Shown here: positions 15,197 through 23,160 of the stretch, one piece after another | How positions within the stretch are numbered: position 1 is the first letter of the stretch | Layout: each line of letters begins with the position of its first letter | Source: Acidimicrobiia bacterium | Lineage (GTDB): Bacteria > Actinomycetota > Acidimicrobiia > IMCC26256 > PALSA-610 | DNA length: 45,578 bases | Direction of reading: 5' to 3' | Assembly: GCA_017882905.1 (NCBI GenBank) | Contig: JADGOO010000023.1 | Coordinates: 1 to 45,578 of the forward strand | Program-made: the position numbers and the translations under genes | The notes under the pieces: generated by a model | Told to the model about the DNA's origin: nothing | What the model saw: the letters and a program-made list of their open reading frames with translations, nothing else | The model's database searches: none

Positions 15197-16839
15197 GGCG
15201 TCGCGTTCCCACACCACCTGATCTCGCTGGTGGCGCGCCGCTCTCACCCGGCCGCGGATCCGGTGCCGGCATCCTGCTCGGCGCGCTGCCGTTGGCCTAC
15301 GTGGGATGGTTCCTCGTCTGGCCGCTCGTTGCCATCCTCGGCCGTGGGCTTGTGCCGCGCGGCCACGTGCAGCTCGGGCCGATGGTCGACGTGGTCGCGA
15401 ACGCCGCGACGCGCCACGTGGTGGTGTTCACGATCGCGCAGGCCGCGCTCTCCACGGTCGTGACCCTCGCGGTCGGTCTGCCGGCCGCCTGGGCGCTGCA
15501 TCGGTGGCAATGGCGCGGCGCGCGCGTCGCGCGCGCGCTGTCGCTCGTGCCGTTCGTGCTGCCCACGATCGTGATGGCCGCGGCGTGGGAGGCGCTGCTC
15601 GGGCCGGGCGGGCCGCTCGCGAGCTGGACCCTGGTGCCGTCGCTGACGGCGATCGTGTTGGCCCACGCCTGTTTCAACATCGCGGTCGTGGTTCGGGTGG
15701 TGGGTGCGTCGTGGAGCCGGCTCGACCCGCGCGCCGAAGACGCCGCCCGTGCGCTCGGCGCCTCGTCGTTCACGGTGCTGCGCACGGTCACGTTGCCGGC
15801 GCTCATCCGCCCACTGGTTGCGGCGGCCGCGATCGTGTACCTGTTCTGCTTCACGAGCTTCGGCGTCGTGCTCACCCTCGGCGGCATCAGCCGGAACACG
15901 ATCGAGACCCAGATCTACCGGCTCACCACACAGCAGCTCGCCCTCGACCGAGCCGGCGCGCTCGTGGTCGTGCAGCTGCTCGCGGTGCTGCTCACCTTGG
16001 CCGTCGCGGGGCGGGCGGAGCGGCGCGGTGCGCGCTTCGCGATCCGATCGGCTGCGGCCCGGCGGCGCCCCGATGGCGCGGCAGACCGGGTGGCGATCGC
16101 AGTCGCGTTGGTGCCCGCGGCTGCGCTCGTGGCGGTGCCGTTCTGCACGCTCGTCGCCCGTTCTGTGTCGGCATCCTTCGCGGGCTACCGCACGCTGGGC
16201 GCAACGTCGGATGTGCTCGGCACGTCGCCACTCGACGCCCTGCGCCATTCGCTCGCGGTTGCCGCCGTTGCTACGGCCATCGCGCTCGCGGTGGGTGGCG
16301 CGGCGAGCTTCGCGCTCGCCGGGCCGCGGCGCCGCGTGCCGGTGCTCGACGCAGTCGTGCTCCTGCCCCTCGGTGTGTCGGCGGTGAGCGTGGGTTACGG
16401 CTTCCTCATCGCGCTCGACCGGCCCATCGACCTGCGCGCCTCGTGGTGGATCGTGCCGCTCGCGCACGCCACGGTGGCCATACCGTTCGTGGTGCGGCTC
16501 GTGGTTCCGGCGCTCCGCGGCATCGACCCGAAGACGCGTGAAGCGGCCGCCGTGCTCGGTGCGCCGCCCCGCACCGTGCGGCGCACCGTCGACCTACCCA
16601 TTGCGCGGCGAGCGTTCGTGACCGCGGCCGGCTTCGCCGCGGCGATCTCACTCGGCGAGTTCGGGGCCACGGCATTCATCGCTCGGGCCGGCGCGCCGAC
16701 CGCGCCGCTCGCCATCTACCAGCTCCTCGGACGGCCCGGCACGGCGAACGTGCAATCGGCCTACGCGCTCGCCGCCGTGCTGGCCGCGGCCGTCACCGTG
16801 ATCATGCTCGCGGGCGAACGGCTCGAGGGAACGTTGTGA
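15193..16839 (+). CDS. thiP: Thiamine ABC transporter permease
   Basis: A 548-residue integral membrane protein made of two fused permease domains, the usual ThiP layout. Each half has about six membrane segments and an EAA-type loop that meets the ATPase: EDAARALGASSFTVLRTVTLP in the first half and REAAAVLGAPPRTVRRTVDLP in the second. The start is set at TTG 15193, which overlaps the thiB stop as TTGA, matching the 4-nt overlaps at the other junctions; GTG 15172 in the same frame is the alternative. It ends in a GTGA overlap with thiQ. Confidence 0.9.
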   Translation: MRRRVPTPPDLAGGAPLSPGRGSGAGILLGALPLAYVGWFLVWPLVAILGRGLVPRGHVQLGPMVDVVANAATRHVVVFTIAQAALSTVVTLAVGLPAAWALHRWQWRGARVARALSLVPFVLPTIVMAAAWEALLGPGGPLASWTLVPSLTAIVLAHACFNIAVVVRVVGASWSRLDPRAEDAARALGASSFTVLRTVTLPALIRPLVAAAAIVYLFCFTSFGVVLTLGGISRNTIETQIYRLTTQQLALDRAGALVVVQLLAVLLTLAVAGRAERRGARFAIRSAAARRRPDGAADRVAIAVALVPAAALVAVPFCTLVARSVSASFAGYRTLGATSDVLGTSPLDALRHSLAVAAVATAIALAVGGAASFALAGPRRRVPVLDAVVLLPLGVSAVSVGYGFLIALDRPIDLRASWWIVPLAHATVAIPFVVRLVVPALRGIDPKTREAAAVLGAPPRTVRRTVDLPIARRAFVTAAGFAAAISLGEFGATAFIARAGAPTAPLAIYQLLGRPGTANVQSAYALAAVLAAAVTVIMLAGERLEGTL

Positions 16840-17963
16840 CGCTCACACTGCGCGCCGTCGAAGTGGAGCTGGGCGGTCGGCCGGTCGTGTGCGGCGTGGA
16901 TCTCGACATCGGTGCCGGGGAGACAGTGGCGGTGCTCGGGCCGAGCGGCGCGGGCAAGACCACGCTCCTGCGCGCGGTGGCAGGGCTCACACCGATCGCA
17001 GCCGGTGCGATGCAGCTCGACGGTCAGGATCTCGCAGCGGTCCCCACGCACCGCCGCAACTTCGGTCTCATGTTCCAGGACCACGCACTCTTCCCGCACC
17101 GCGACGTCGCCGGCAACGTGGCCTACGGCCTCGAACGCCAGGGTGTGGATCGTGCGGCGCGCCGCTCCCGTGTTGGCGAGCTGCTCGACGCCGTGGGTCT
17201 CGACGGCTACCAATCCCGACGGATCGACACGCTCTCCGGAGGCGAACAGCAGCGCGTGGCCCTGGCGCGGGCGCTCGCGCCGCGTCCGCGACTGATGCTG
17301 TTCGACGAACCGTTCGGCGCGCTCGATCGGCTCCGCCGCGAGCAGCTCGTCGCCGACGTGCGCGCGCTCCTCGCCCGCACCGGCGTCCCCGCGCTGGTCG
17401 TCACCCACGATCACGACGAAGCATTCGCGCTCGCGTCGAGCGTGGCCGTGCTGCGCGCCGGGCGCATCGTGCAGCAGTCGTCGCCCGCCGATCTGTGGCG
17501 CGCTCCTGCCGACGAGTGGACGGCGCGCTTCGTGGGCCACGGCGATGCAGTCGACGGGATCGTCGGCGGCGCATCGCTTCTCGATGGGCACCGCGATGTG
17601 GCTACGCCGTGGGGCGACGTTCCCGTACCGAGCGGCGCGGCGCCCGGCGCCGTGCGCGTGGTGCTGCGCAGCGACGCGCTCTCAATCGCGCGGCCCGACG
17701 CGCACGCGCGGCGCGACTCGATGCCCACGCTCGTCGGCACGATCCTGGATGCGACGTTCCGCGGCGGCCGCACCGTGGCGCGCGTGCGGCTCGGCAGTGG
17801 TCCACCGGTGGCCGTTGTCACCGATGACGCAGTCACGCCGGGCGAGACGGTGCAGCTGGGCTGCGACCCCGATGCGGTGTTGCTCTACCGGAGCGGCGCG
17901 CCTCAGCCCGCTTCGACGTCGCTCGACGCAGAACCCGTGGCCGGCGACGAGAACGCCCAGTAA
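16836..17963 (+). CDS. thiQ: Thiamine ABC transporter ATPase
   Basis: A 375-residue ABC ATPase that powers the ThiBP importer. Walker A is GPSGAGKTT (35-43), the Q-loop is in FGLMFQDHALFP, the signature is LSGGEQQRVALARAL, Walker B is LMLFDEPFGALD, and the switch His is in VVTHDHDEAF. It is longer than ThiQ of enterobacteria (about 230 residues). The additional C-terminal 140 residues look like a TOBE-type regulatory domain of the iron/sulfate/polyamine transporter group. Start GTG 16836 overlaps the thiP stop. The last 61 nt overlap the 3' end of the convergent zinc-ribbon gene. Confidence 0.9.
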   Translation: MTLTLRAVEVELGGRPVVCGVDLDIGAGETVAVLGPSGAGKTTLLRAVAGLTPIAAGAMQLDGQDLAAVPTHRRNFGLMFQDHALFPHRDVAGNVAYGLERQGVDRAARRSRVGELLDAVGLDGYQSRRIDTLSGGEQQRVALARALAPRPRLMLFDEPFGALDRLRREQLVADVRALLARTGVPALVVTHDHDEAFALASSVAVLRAGRIVQQSSPADLWRAPADEWTARFVGHGDAVDGIVGGASLLDGHRDVATPWGDVPVPSGAAPGAVRVVLRSDALSIARPDAHARRDSMPTLVGTILDATFRGGRTVARVRLGSGPPVAVVTDDAVTPGETVQLGCDPDAVLLYRSGAPQPASTSLDAEPVAGDENAQ

Positions 17964-18268
17964 GCCTCGACGCGCTTCGTGTAGTCATCGTTCGCGAGGC
18001 TGCCGGCCTGCCACTGCTTCGTGATCTCCGTCATCTCCGCTGTGAGCGGCTCGGCTTGCTTCGGCACGTCGCGCGACCAGCGACAGATGGGGCACACGAG
18101 CAGGCGCTGACCGAGACCCAACGGGATCACCGGGATGAAGAACAACGTGAACCAGCGGCGCGTGTGCAGATGGTGCAGCACCACGGAGTTGTGGCAGCGC
18201 GGGCACGTGGCCGCCACGGCTGCGCCGTGATCGCCGACCCGGTTGCGGAAGCCGAAGATGAAGAACAC
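17903..18268 (-). CDS. Zinc-ribbon protein with a short hydrophobic segment
   Basis: A 121-residue protein that starts GTG TTC TTC ATC (MFFIFGFRNRVGD). Cysteine pairs CPRC and CPIC frame a hydrophobic stretch (WFTLFFIPVIPLGLG), the pattern of the zinc-ribbon family found in many actinobacteria and fungi. The C-terminal part is a charged helix. Function is unknown; membrane association is likely. TAGCCT lies 6 nt before the GTG with no Shine-Dalgarno, so the mRNA is leaderless. Its 3' end overlaps convergent thiQ by 61 nt. Confidence 0.8.
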   Translation of the reverse strand: MFFIFGFRNRVGDHGAAVAATCPRCHNSVVLHHLHTRRWFTLFFIPVIPLGLGQRLLVCPICRWSRDVPKQAEPLTAEMTEITKQWQAGSLANDDYTKRVEAYWAFSSPATGSASSDVEAG

Positions 18269-18274
18269 GGATCC

Positions 18275-18280
18275 AGGCTA
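18275..18280 (-). promoter_or_regulatory. Leaderless -10 element of the zinc-ribbon gene
   Basis: TAGCCT on the minus strand, exactly 6 nt before GTG 18268. Confidence 0.6.
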
Positions 18281-18331
18281 CCGCCGCCCCCGCTCCGTCG
18301 GACTGCGCTCCTCAGCAACGCGGGTTGATGT

Positions 18332-18374
18332 GATTGCGCCTGCGGCGCAGGTCTAGGCGATTGCGCCTGCGGCG
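18332..18374 (+). repeat. Direct repeat of 16 bp, two copies
   Basis: GATTGCGCCTGCGGCG occurs at 18332-18347 and 18359-18374, a 27-bp period. The second copy encodes the last residues of the racemase gene; its TAG stop lies between the copies. Each copy contains the near-palindrome TGCGCCTGCGGCGCA or part of it. Confidence 0.7.
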
Positions 18375-19504
18375 CGGGCCGCGGCGACCGCGTCGGGGTC
18401 CAGGCCCCAGCGCATGAGCGCGTCGTCGGTATCGGCGCCCGCACGGTGGGCCGAGTGCTGCACCGCGGCCGGCGTCCGCGAGAAGCGGGGCGCCGGCGCC
18501 GGCTGATCGACGGCGTCGACGGTGACGAACGTGTGACGGGCCACATGATGGTCGTTCGCGAGCGCGTCACGCGGTGCGAGCACCGGCGCGAAGCACACCT
18601 CGTAGCCCTGCATGTGCTCGATCCATTCGGGGCGGGTCCGGGTGGCGATCACCGCGGCAACCCGGTCCTTGAGCGCCGGCCATTGCGCGCGGTCGAACTG
18701 CTGCGCCGGATCGAGATCAGTGAGGCCGAGTCGTTCGCAGAACGCGGCGTAGAACTGCGGCTCCATCGCGGCGACCGACACGTACTCACCGTCGGCGCAC
18801 GCGTACACGCCGTAGAAGTGCGCGCCACCATCGAGCACGTTCGTGCCGCGCGGTCCCCAGCCGCCACCGGTCGCCGCGCCGATGAACGGCGCCATGAGCA
18901 GCGCGGTGCCGTCGATCATCGCCGCGTCGACCACCTGGCCGCGCCCGCTCGTGGCCCGCTCGACCAGCGCCGCGAGCACCCCCACCACGAGCAGCATCGA
19001 GCCACCGCCGAAGTCGCCGATGAGGTTGAGCGGTGGCACAGGTGGACCACCTGCGGCGCCGATCATGTCGAGCACGCCGGTGAGCGCGATGTAGTTGATG
19101 TCGTGGCCCACCTCGTTGGCCATCGGTCCGGTCTGGCCCCAGCCGGTCATGCGGCCGTACACGAGACGCGGGTTGCGATCGAGCGCCGCGTCGGGCCCGA
19201 TCCCGAGCCGCTCGGCCACGCCGGGCCGGAAGCCTTCCACCATCACGTCGGCGTGTTCGGCGAGCTGGAGCACGATCGGTGCAGCGCCCGGTTGCTTCAA
19301 GTCGATGCCGGCGCTCAGCCGGCCGCGGTCGAGGATCGAGCGAGCGGTGTACGGGCCTTGCAGGCCACTGTTCGCGTCGACGTGCGTCTTGCGATCGAGG
19401 CGCAGCACCTCGGCGCCGAGATCGGAGAGGATCATGCCCGCGTGCTGCAACGGCCCGATGTTCGGGATCTCGAGCACACGGACGCCTGCGAGCGGTCCGG
19501 CCAT
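18353..19504 (-). CDS. mcr: Alpha-methylacyl-CoA racemase (CaiB/BaiF family)
   Basis: A 383-residue family III CoA-transferase-fold protein of the racemase branch. MAGPLAGVRVLEI and GRMTGWGQTGP are typical. The catalytic acid-base pair is present as His134 (GHDINYIA) and Asp164 (GDFGGGS), the same spacing as His126 and Asp156 of the mycobacterial enzyme. It interconverts 2R- and 2S-methylacyl-CoA, which is needed before beta-oxidation of sterol side chains, phytanic-type and other methyl-branched acids. TAGGCT lies 8 nt before the ATG, and the LLM oxidoreductase starts 37 bp away on the other strand, so the two share a compact promoter region. Confidence 0.9.
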   Translation of the reverse strand: MAGPLAGVRVLEIPNIGPLQHAGMILSDLGAEVLRLDRKTHVDANSGLQGPYTARSILDRGRLSAGIDLKQPGAAPIVLQLAEHADVMVEGFRPGVAERLGIGPDAALDRNPRLVYGRMTGWGQTGPMANEVGHDINYIALTGVLDMIGAAGGPPVPPLNLIGDFGGGSMLLVVGVLAALVERATSGRGQVVDAAMIDGTALLMAPFIGAATGGGWGPRGTNVLDGGAHFYGVYACADGEYVSVAAMEPQFYAAFCERLGLTDLDPAQQFDRAQWPALKDRVAAVIATRTRPEWIEHMQGYEVCFAPVLAPRDALANDHHVARHTFVTVDAVDQPAPAPRFSRTPAAVQHSAHRAGADTDDALMRWGLDPDAVAAARAAGAIA

Positions 19505-19512
19505 GGTGCGGG

Positions 19513-19518
19513 AGCCTA
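19513..19518 (-). promoter_or_regulatory. -10 element of the racemase gene
   Basis: TAGGCT on the minus strand, 8 nt before ATG 19504. Confidence 0.5.
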
Positions 19519-19525
19519 CGGGGCC

Positions 19526-19531
19526 TAGCGT
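19526..19531 (+). promoter_or_regulatory. -10 element of the LLM oxidoreductase gene
   Basis: TAGCGT, 9 nt before TTG 19541 and back to back with the racemase -10 element. Confidence 0.45.
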
Positions 19532-19540
19532 GCGCGCCGC

Positions 19541-20467
19541 TTGGAGCACACGCGCGCCACGATCACATGGAACGTGCAAGGCCGGCCGGTCGACGGTGCG
19601 TCGTGGCGCGCGTTGGCGCAACGCGTCGATCGCGAGGACTACGGCGCGCTGCTCGCCGCCGATCATCCCGGGAGCACCGCGGCGCCGTTCGTGGCGCTCG
19701 CGGCCGCTGCCGCGGTCACCGAGCGCGTGCGGCTCGGCAGCTACGTGCTCAACCTCGGGGTGCGCGATGTGCTGCACACCGCCGTCGACGTGGCGACGCT
19801 CGACGTCGTCTCCGGCGGACGCGCCATCGCCGGAATCGGGGCCGGGCACACTCCCGCCGAATGGGCGATGCTCGGTCGCGAACGACCTGAGGCCCGGGCG
19901 CGCGTGGAAGCGTGCATCGATGCCGCCAGTGCGCTGCGGGCCTTGCTCGCCGGCGCCACCGTCGATGCGCCCGGCCTCCACGGTGCGCGCCTCGACGCGC
20001 CCCGCCCGGTGCAGGAGCCGGTGCCGATGCTGGTGGGCGGCAACAACTCGCGCTTGCTCGCGTGGGCGGCGGCCCACGCGGAGATCGTGGCCGTCTCCGG
20101 GCTCGGTCGCACCCGACCCGACGGTCACCGGCACGATGTGCTCTGGAGTGCAGCCGACATCGCCGCGCACTTCGACCTGGTGCGTGACGAGCTCGTCGCC
20201 GACGATCGCGACGTGCAGATCGATGTGCTCGTGCAACACGTCGAGATCACCGACGACGCACGTGGTGCTGCAGCACGCCTCGCCGAGACCATCGACGGGC
20301 TCGATGTCGACGCCGTGCTCGGCGCACCGTTCGTGCTGATCGGCACGGCGGCGCAGATCGCCGAGGAGGTCGAGCGCCATCGTGAGCGACTCGGCATCAC
20401 GAGCTACACGGTGCGGGAGTCGGCGCTCGATGCGGTGGCCGAGATCCGTGGCGTGCTCGGCGCCTGA
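19541..20467 (+). CDS. LLM-class (luciferase-like) F420/flavin oxidoreductase
   Basis: A 308-residue luciferase-like TIM-barrel oxidoreductase, resembling the actinobacterial F420-dependent group (beginning LEHTRATITWNVQGRPVDG). Motifs are ADHPGSTAAPFVALAAAAAVT near residue 40-60, GIGAGHTPAEWAMLGRE after the third strand, and PMLVGGNN before the last strands. F420 or FMN would be the hydride carrier; the substrate is not visible. The start is TTG 19541, supported by TAGCGT 9 nt upstream and lack of another in-frame start. It is divergent from the racemase and may be controlled with it. Confidence 0.85.
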   Translation: MEHTRATITWNVQGRPVDGASWRALAQRVDREDYGALLAADHPGSTAAPFVALAAAAAVTERVRLGSYVLNLGVRDVLHTAVDVATLDVVSGGRAIAGIGAGHTPAEWAMLGRERPEARARVEACIDAASALRALLAGATVDAPGLHGARLDAPRPVQEPVPMLVGGNNSRLLAWAAAHAEIVAVSGLGRTRPDGHRHDVLWSAADIAAHFDLVRDELVADDRDVQIDVLVQHVEITDDARGAAARLAETIDGLDVDAVLGAPFVLIGTAAQIAEEVERHRERLGITSYTVRESALDAVAEIRGVLGA

Positions 20468-20523
20468 GAATCTTCTCGTCGGGGTGGTAACGGCGGCGGC
20501 TTCGATGGTTTCGAAGGGTGGTG

Positions 20524-20994
20524 ATGCGAAAACGGCCCGACGACGAGTCGTTCGACCGGTTCGTGCGAGAGCACGAGCCGCGACTTCGGCGCGCGTTCAC
20601 GGCCGCGTACGGACCGGAACGGGGGACTGAGGCAGTGGCCGAAGCGCTGGCGTACGCATGGGAGCGGTGGGATCGAGTGCGAGCGATGGAGAACCCCGCC
20701 GGCTTCCTCTACCGGGTGGGCCAGTCGCGCACCCGGCGCATGGCCCGGCGCCCGGTGCGGTTCCCGGCAACGGCGGCCGTCGAGCTGCCGTGGGTCGAGC
20801 CGGCCCTCCCGGGCGCACTCGAGTCCCTGACCGACTCGCAGCGAGTCGCGGTCGTGCTCGTGCACGGCTACGGCTGGCAGCTGCGAGAGGTCGCCGAGCT
20901 CACCGGCATCGCCGTCACCACCGTGCAGAACCACGTGGAACGCGCGCTCACGAAGCTGCGCGCCGCTTTGGAGGTCGATGATGCCCGAACCTGA
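20524..20994 (+). CDS. ECF-type RNA polymerase sigma factor (module 2)
   Basis: A sigma factor of about 156 residues with regions 2 and 4 only. Region 2 covers FDRFVREHEPRLRRAFTAAYG through AMENPAGFLYRVGQSRTRR. Region 4 covers LPGALESLTDSQRVAVVLVHGYGWQLREVAELTGIAVTTVQNHVERAL. GTG 20518, GTG 20521 and ATG 20524 are possible starts; ATG 20524 fits the GAAGGG Shine-Dalgarno best. The region-4 helix uses VTTVQNH where most have VGTVKSR. The downstream membrane protein overlaps its 3' end. Confidence 0.88.
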   Translation: MRKRPDDESFDRFVREHEPRLRRAFTAAYGPERGTEAVAEALAYAWERWDRVRAMENPAGFLYRVGQSRTRRMARRPVRFPATAAVELPWVEPALPGALESLTDSQRVAVVLVHGYGWQLREVAELTGIAVTTVQNHVERALTKLRAALEVDDART

Positions 20995-22207
20995 CGAGAT
21001 CAACGAGCAGCTGCGCGCCTACGTGGAGCGCGCTGGTGTGCCGGTGGCCGCGAGCGAGGCGCGGGCGCGCGGCGAACGTCACATCGCCCGGCGCCGTCGC
21101 GCCGCCCTCGGCGCAGTCGCGGCTGTGGCGTTGCTGGCGGTCGGCGGAACGATCGCCATCGCGGGCCGTGACGGCGGCGGCAAGGGCGCTCCCGCGGCGA
21201 CCACCGTGTCGACGCCGAAGGTGTCGGTGAACGACAGCACGACGTCAGTGGGCACGGTGCCCTGTTGCGACGTGCCGACCACCACGTCGACGGCGCTCCG
21301 TGAGACGACGGGCACGTGGGGATCGATCGTGACCACCGGCGACGGCGTCTGGGCGCTGCGCCGCCAGCCGTCGGCGGAGCTCGTGCACCTCGACCCGGCG
21401 ACGGGCATCGTGCTCGAGAGGTCGGACGTGTCGCACGATCACGTCGCCTGGATCAACGCGTCGACCAGCGACGGCACGACGACGCTGGTCCTTGCCGGTA
21501 GTCGCCCGTCGCGGACCGCGCCCGGCACCGTCACGGCCTTCGACGGCATCACGCTCGGGATCAAGTCGCAGTTCCCCGTGGCGGACGGTCCCATCGCGAT
21601 CGCAGGCTCGGGTGGCGCCGCGGTGTGGATCGCCGGCGACCACACGCTGACGCGTGCCGTGCTCGTGCACGGGTCGCTCGATGTGGGTCCGACGCACTCG
21701 ATGGGCGGCGCTCCGATCGTCGACATCGCGGTCGACCCGGGCGGCCAACGGCTCTACGTGGAGCAGTTCGACTCGCAGCAACGCGTGTTGTTGAGCGTGC
21801 TGTCGGCCGTCGATGCGCACGTGATCGTGCCGGCCAAGGTCGTCGACGGTGGCCCCGGTCCGGGCCTGATCGCCGCGGGCGACAACGGTGTGTGGCTGGC
21901 GCAGCCGAGCGGCACGCAGGCGCACCTGCAGCGCTACCTGCCCTCGCTCCTGCAGGCCGGCCACTCGCTGAGCGGCGCGAACACCATGCAGGTGCGAGTG
22001 GACCATGGGCTGGTGCTCGTCACCCTGGCGGGCACCACGAACGAGATCACATGCGTCGACCCCGAGCTCGGCTCGGTGCGCGCCGCGATGTCGATGCCGA
22101 GCGGCGACGTGATCGAGTCGTACGCGAGCGACGGGCAGCGGCTCTACCTCGGCATCGTCGGTAAGGGGATCGAAGTGCGCCCGATCGACCCAGCGTGCCT
22201 CGGCTGA
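20981..22207 (+). CDS. Single-pass membrane protein with propeller-like domain, ECF partner
   Basis: A protein of about 408 residues whose start lies inside the sigma gene (overlap 14 nt; GGAGG 6 nt before ATG 20981). The cytoplasmic first 40 residues are charged and end in HIARRRR, followed by a membrane helix (AALGAVAAVALLAVGGTIAIAG). After a Thr/Ser linker, the extracytoplasmic part has repeated strands such as GVWALRR, AVWIAGD, RLYVEQF, GVWLAQP and RLYLGIV, suggesting a beta-propeller. The arrangement equals the 7620 gene. No zinc anti-sigma motif is seen. It may act as an unconventional anti-sigma or sensor. Confidence 0.78.
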   Translation: MPEPDEINEQLRAYVERAGVPVAASEARARGERHIARRRRAALGAVAAVALLAVGGTIAIAGRDGGGKGAPAATTVSTPKVSVNDSTTSVGTVPCCDVPTTTSTALRETTGTWGSIVTTGDGVWALRRQPSAELVHLDPATGIVLERSDVSHDHVAWINASTSDGTTTLVLAGSRPSRTAPGTVTAFDGITLGIKSQFPVADGPIAIAGSGGAAVWIAGDHTLTRAVLVHGSLDVGPTHSMGGAPIVDIAVDPGGQRLYVEQFDSQQRVLLSVLSAVDAHVIVPAKVVDGGPGPGLIAAGDNGVWLAQPSGTQAHLQRYLPSLLQAGHSLSGANTMQVRVDHGLVLVTLAGTTNEITCVDPELGSVRAAMSMPSGDVIESYASDGQRLYLGIVGKGIEVRPIDPACLG

Positions 22208-22221
22208 CTGCTCCATCCCTC

Positions 22222-22270
22222 CAACCGGCGTTGCGGATACGTCACCCTGACGTATCCGCAACGCCGGTTG
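22222..22270. terminator. Perfect 23-bp inverted repeat, bidirectional terminator
   Basis: The arms 22222-22244 and 22248-22270 are exact reverse complements around CCC. It lies between convergent genes ending at 22207 and 22278, so it should stop transcription from both sides. No T run follows, as is common in actinobacteria. The stem is unusually long and perfect. Confidence 0.85.
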
Positions 22271-22277
22271 AGTGGGG

Positions 22278-23159
22278 TCAGTGGAGGTTGAAGACTCGCT
22301 GCGCGTTCTCGCGCAGGAACTTCGGCCACACGTGGTCGCGGAACGGCACGTCGGGCAGCTCGCTGAAGATCCGGTCGAGGTGCAGGCCGGCGGAGTAGTA
22401 GCCCGCGTAGATCATCTTGTCGGCGCCGCGCTTGTTGGCGAACTCGATGATGTCCTTCGGGTAGTGCTTCGGTGCGAACGCCGACGTGGAGTAGTAGAGG
22501 TTCGGCCACTTCAGCAGCATCTTGCACATGAGCGCCGTCCACGGCTCGCCGCCATGGCGCACCACGATGCGCAGCTCGGGGAAGAACCAGCAGATCTCGT
22601 CGAACGTGGCCACGTCGAGCGGCGCGAACGGGATGCGCGGCCCGGGTACGCCGCCGTACAAGAAGATCGGGATGTCGAGCTCCACGCACTTGGCGTAGAT
22701 CGGGTACATCTTCTTGTCGTCGTTCGGCACCTGCGGGTTCAGGCCCGCGCCCCACGTGTGCGCGGCGATCGCCCCGTGCTCCTTCACGGCCTTGGTGAGC
22801 GCTCGCACCGCGTCCATGCCTTCGTTCGGATCCACGTTGAACATGCCGCGGAACCGGTCGGGTTGCTCCTTGCACGCCCGCCGCCCGGCGCCTTCCTGCA
22901 ATCCCGGCACCATCATGCGGATGTTGTGGTTGTCCATCAGGCGCAGCACCTCGGCGACGGAGTCGTCGAGCTCGTCGTAGTGCGGAACGTCCTTGAACAT
23001 GTACTGCGCGGGCATCTCCATCGACTGCGTCTCCGCGTCGTGGGAGATGGCCCGGATGTTGTCGTACTTCTTCGCCTGCTCTTCCCGCGGTGCGGGCATG
23101 GCGAGGAACGTGTCGATCACGCCGTCGGCGCGCGCGGCTTCGAATGCTTCGCGGCTCAC
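22278..23159 (-). CDS. Amidohydrolase-fold protein (PF04909-like), paralogue 2
   Basis: A 293-residue protein of the amidohydrolase-2/ACMSD-like TIM-barrel group. Conserved segments are NVDPNEGMDAVRAL, PIYAKCVELDIPIFLYGGVPGPR, RIVVRHGGEPW, LYYSTSAFAPKHYP and a C-terminal VWPKFLRENAQRVF. The usual metal-binding HxH after the first strand is missing: the strand reads GVIDTFLAMP. The later His (RHGG) remains. GTG 23159 is chosen because it follows the upstream stop by 1 nt. It is a close paralogue of its neighbour. In this superfamily such proteins decarboxylate or hydrate acids, but with the HxH gone the chemistry is open. Confidence 0.82.
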   Translation of the reverse strand: MSREAFEAARADGVIDTFLAMPAPREEQAKKYDNIRAISHDAETQSMEMPAQYMFKDVPHYDELDDSVAEVLRLMDNHNIRMMVPGLQEGAGRRACKEQPDRFRGMFNVDPNEGMDAVRALTKAVKEHGAIAAHTWGAGLNPQVPNDDKKMYPIYAKCVELDIPIFLYGGVPGPRIPFAPLDVATFDEICWFFPELRIVVRHGGEPWTALMCKMLLKWPNLYYSTSAFAPKHYPKDIIEFANKRGADKMIYAGYYSAGLHLDRIFSELPDVPFRDHVWPKFLRENAQRVFNLH

Positions 23160-23160
23160 G

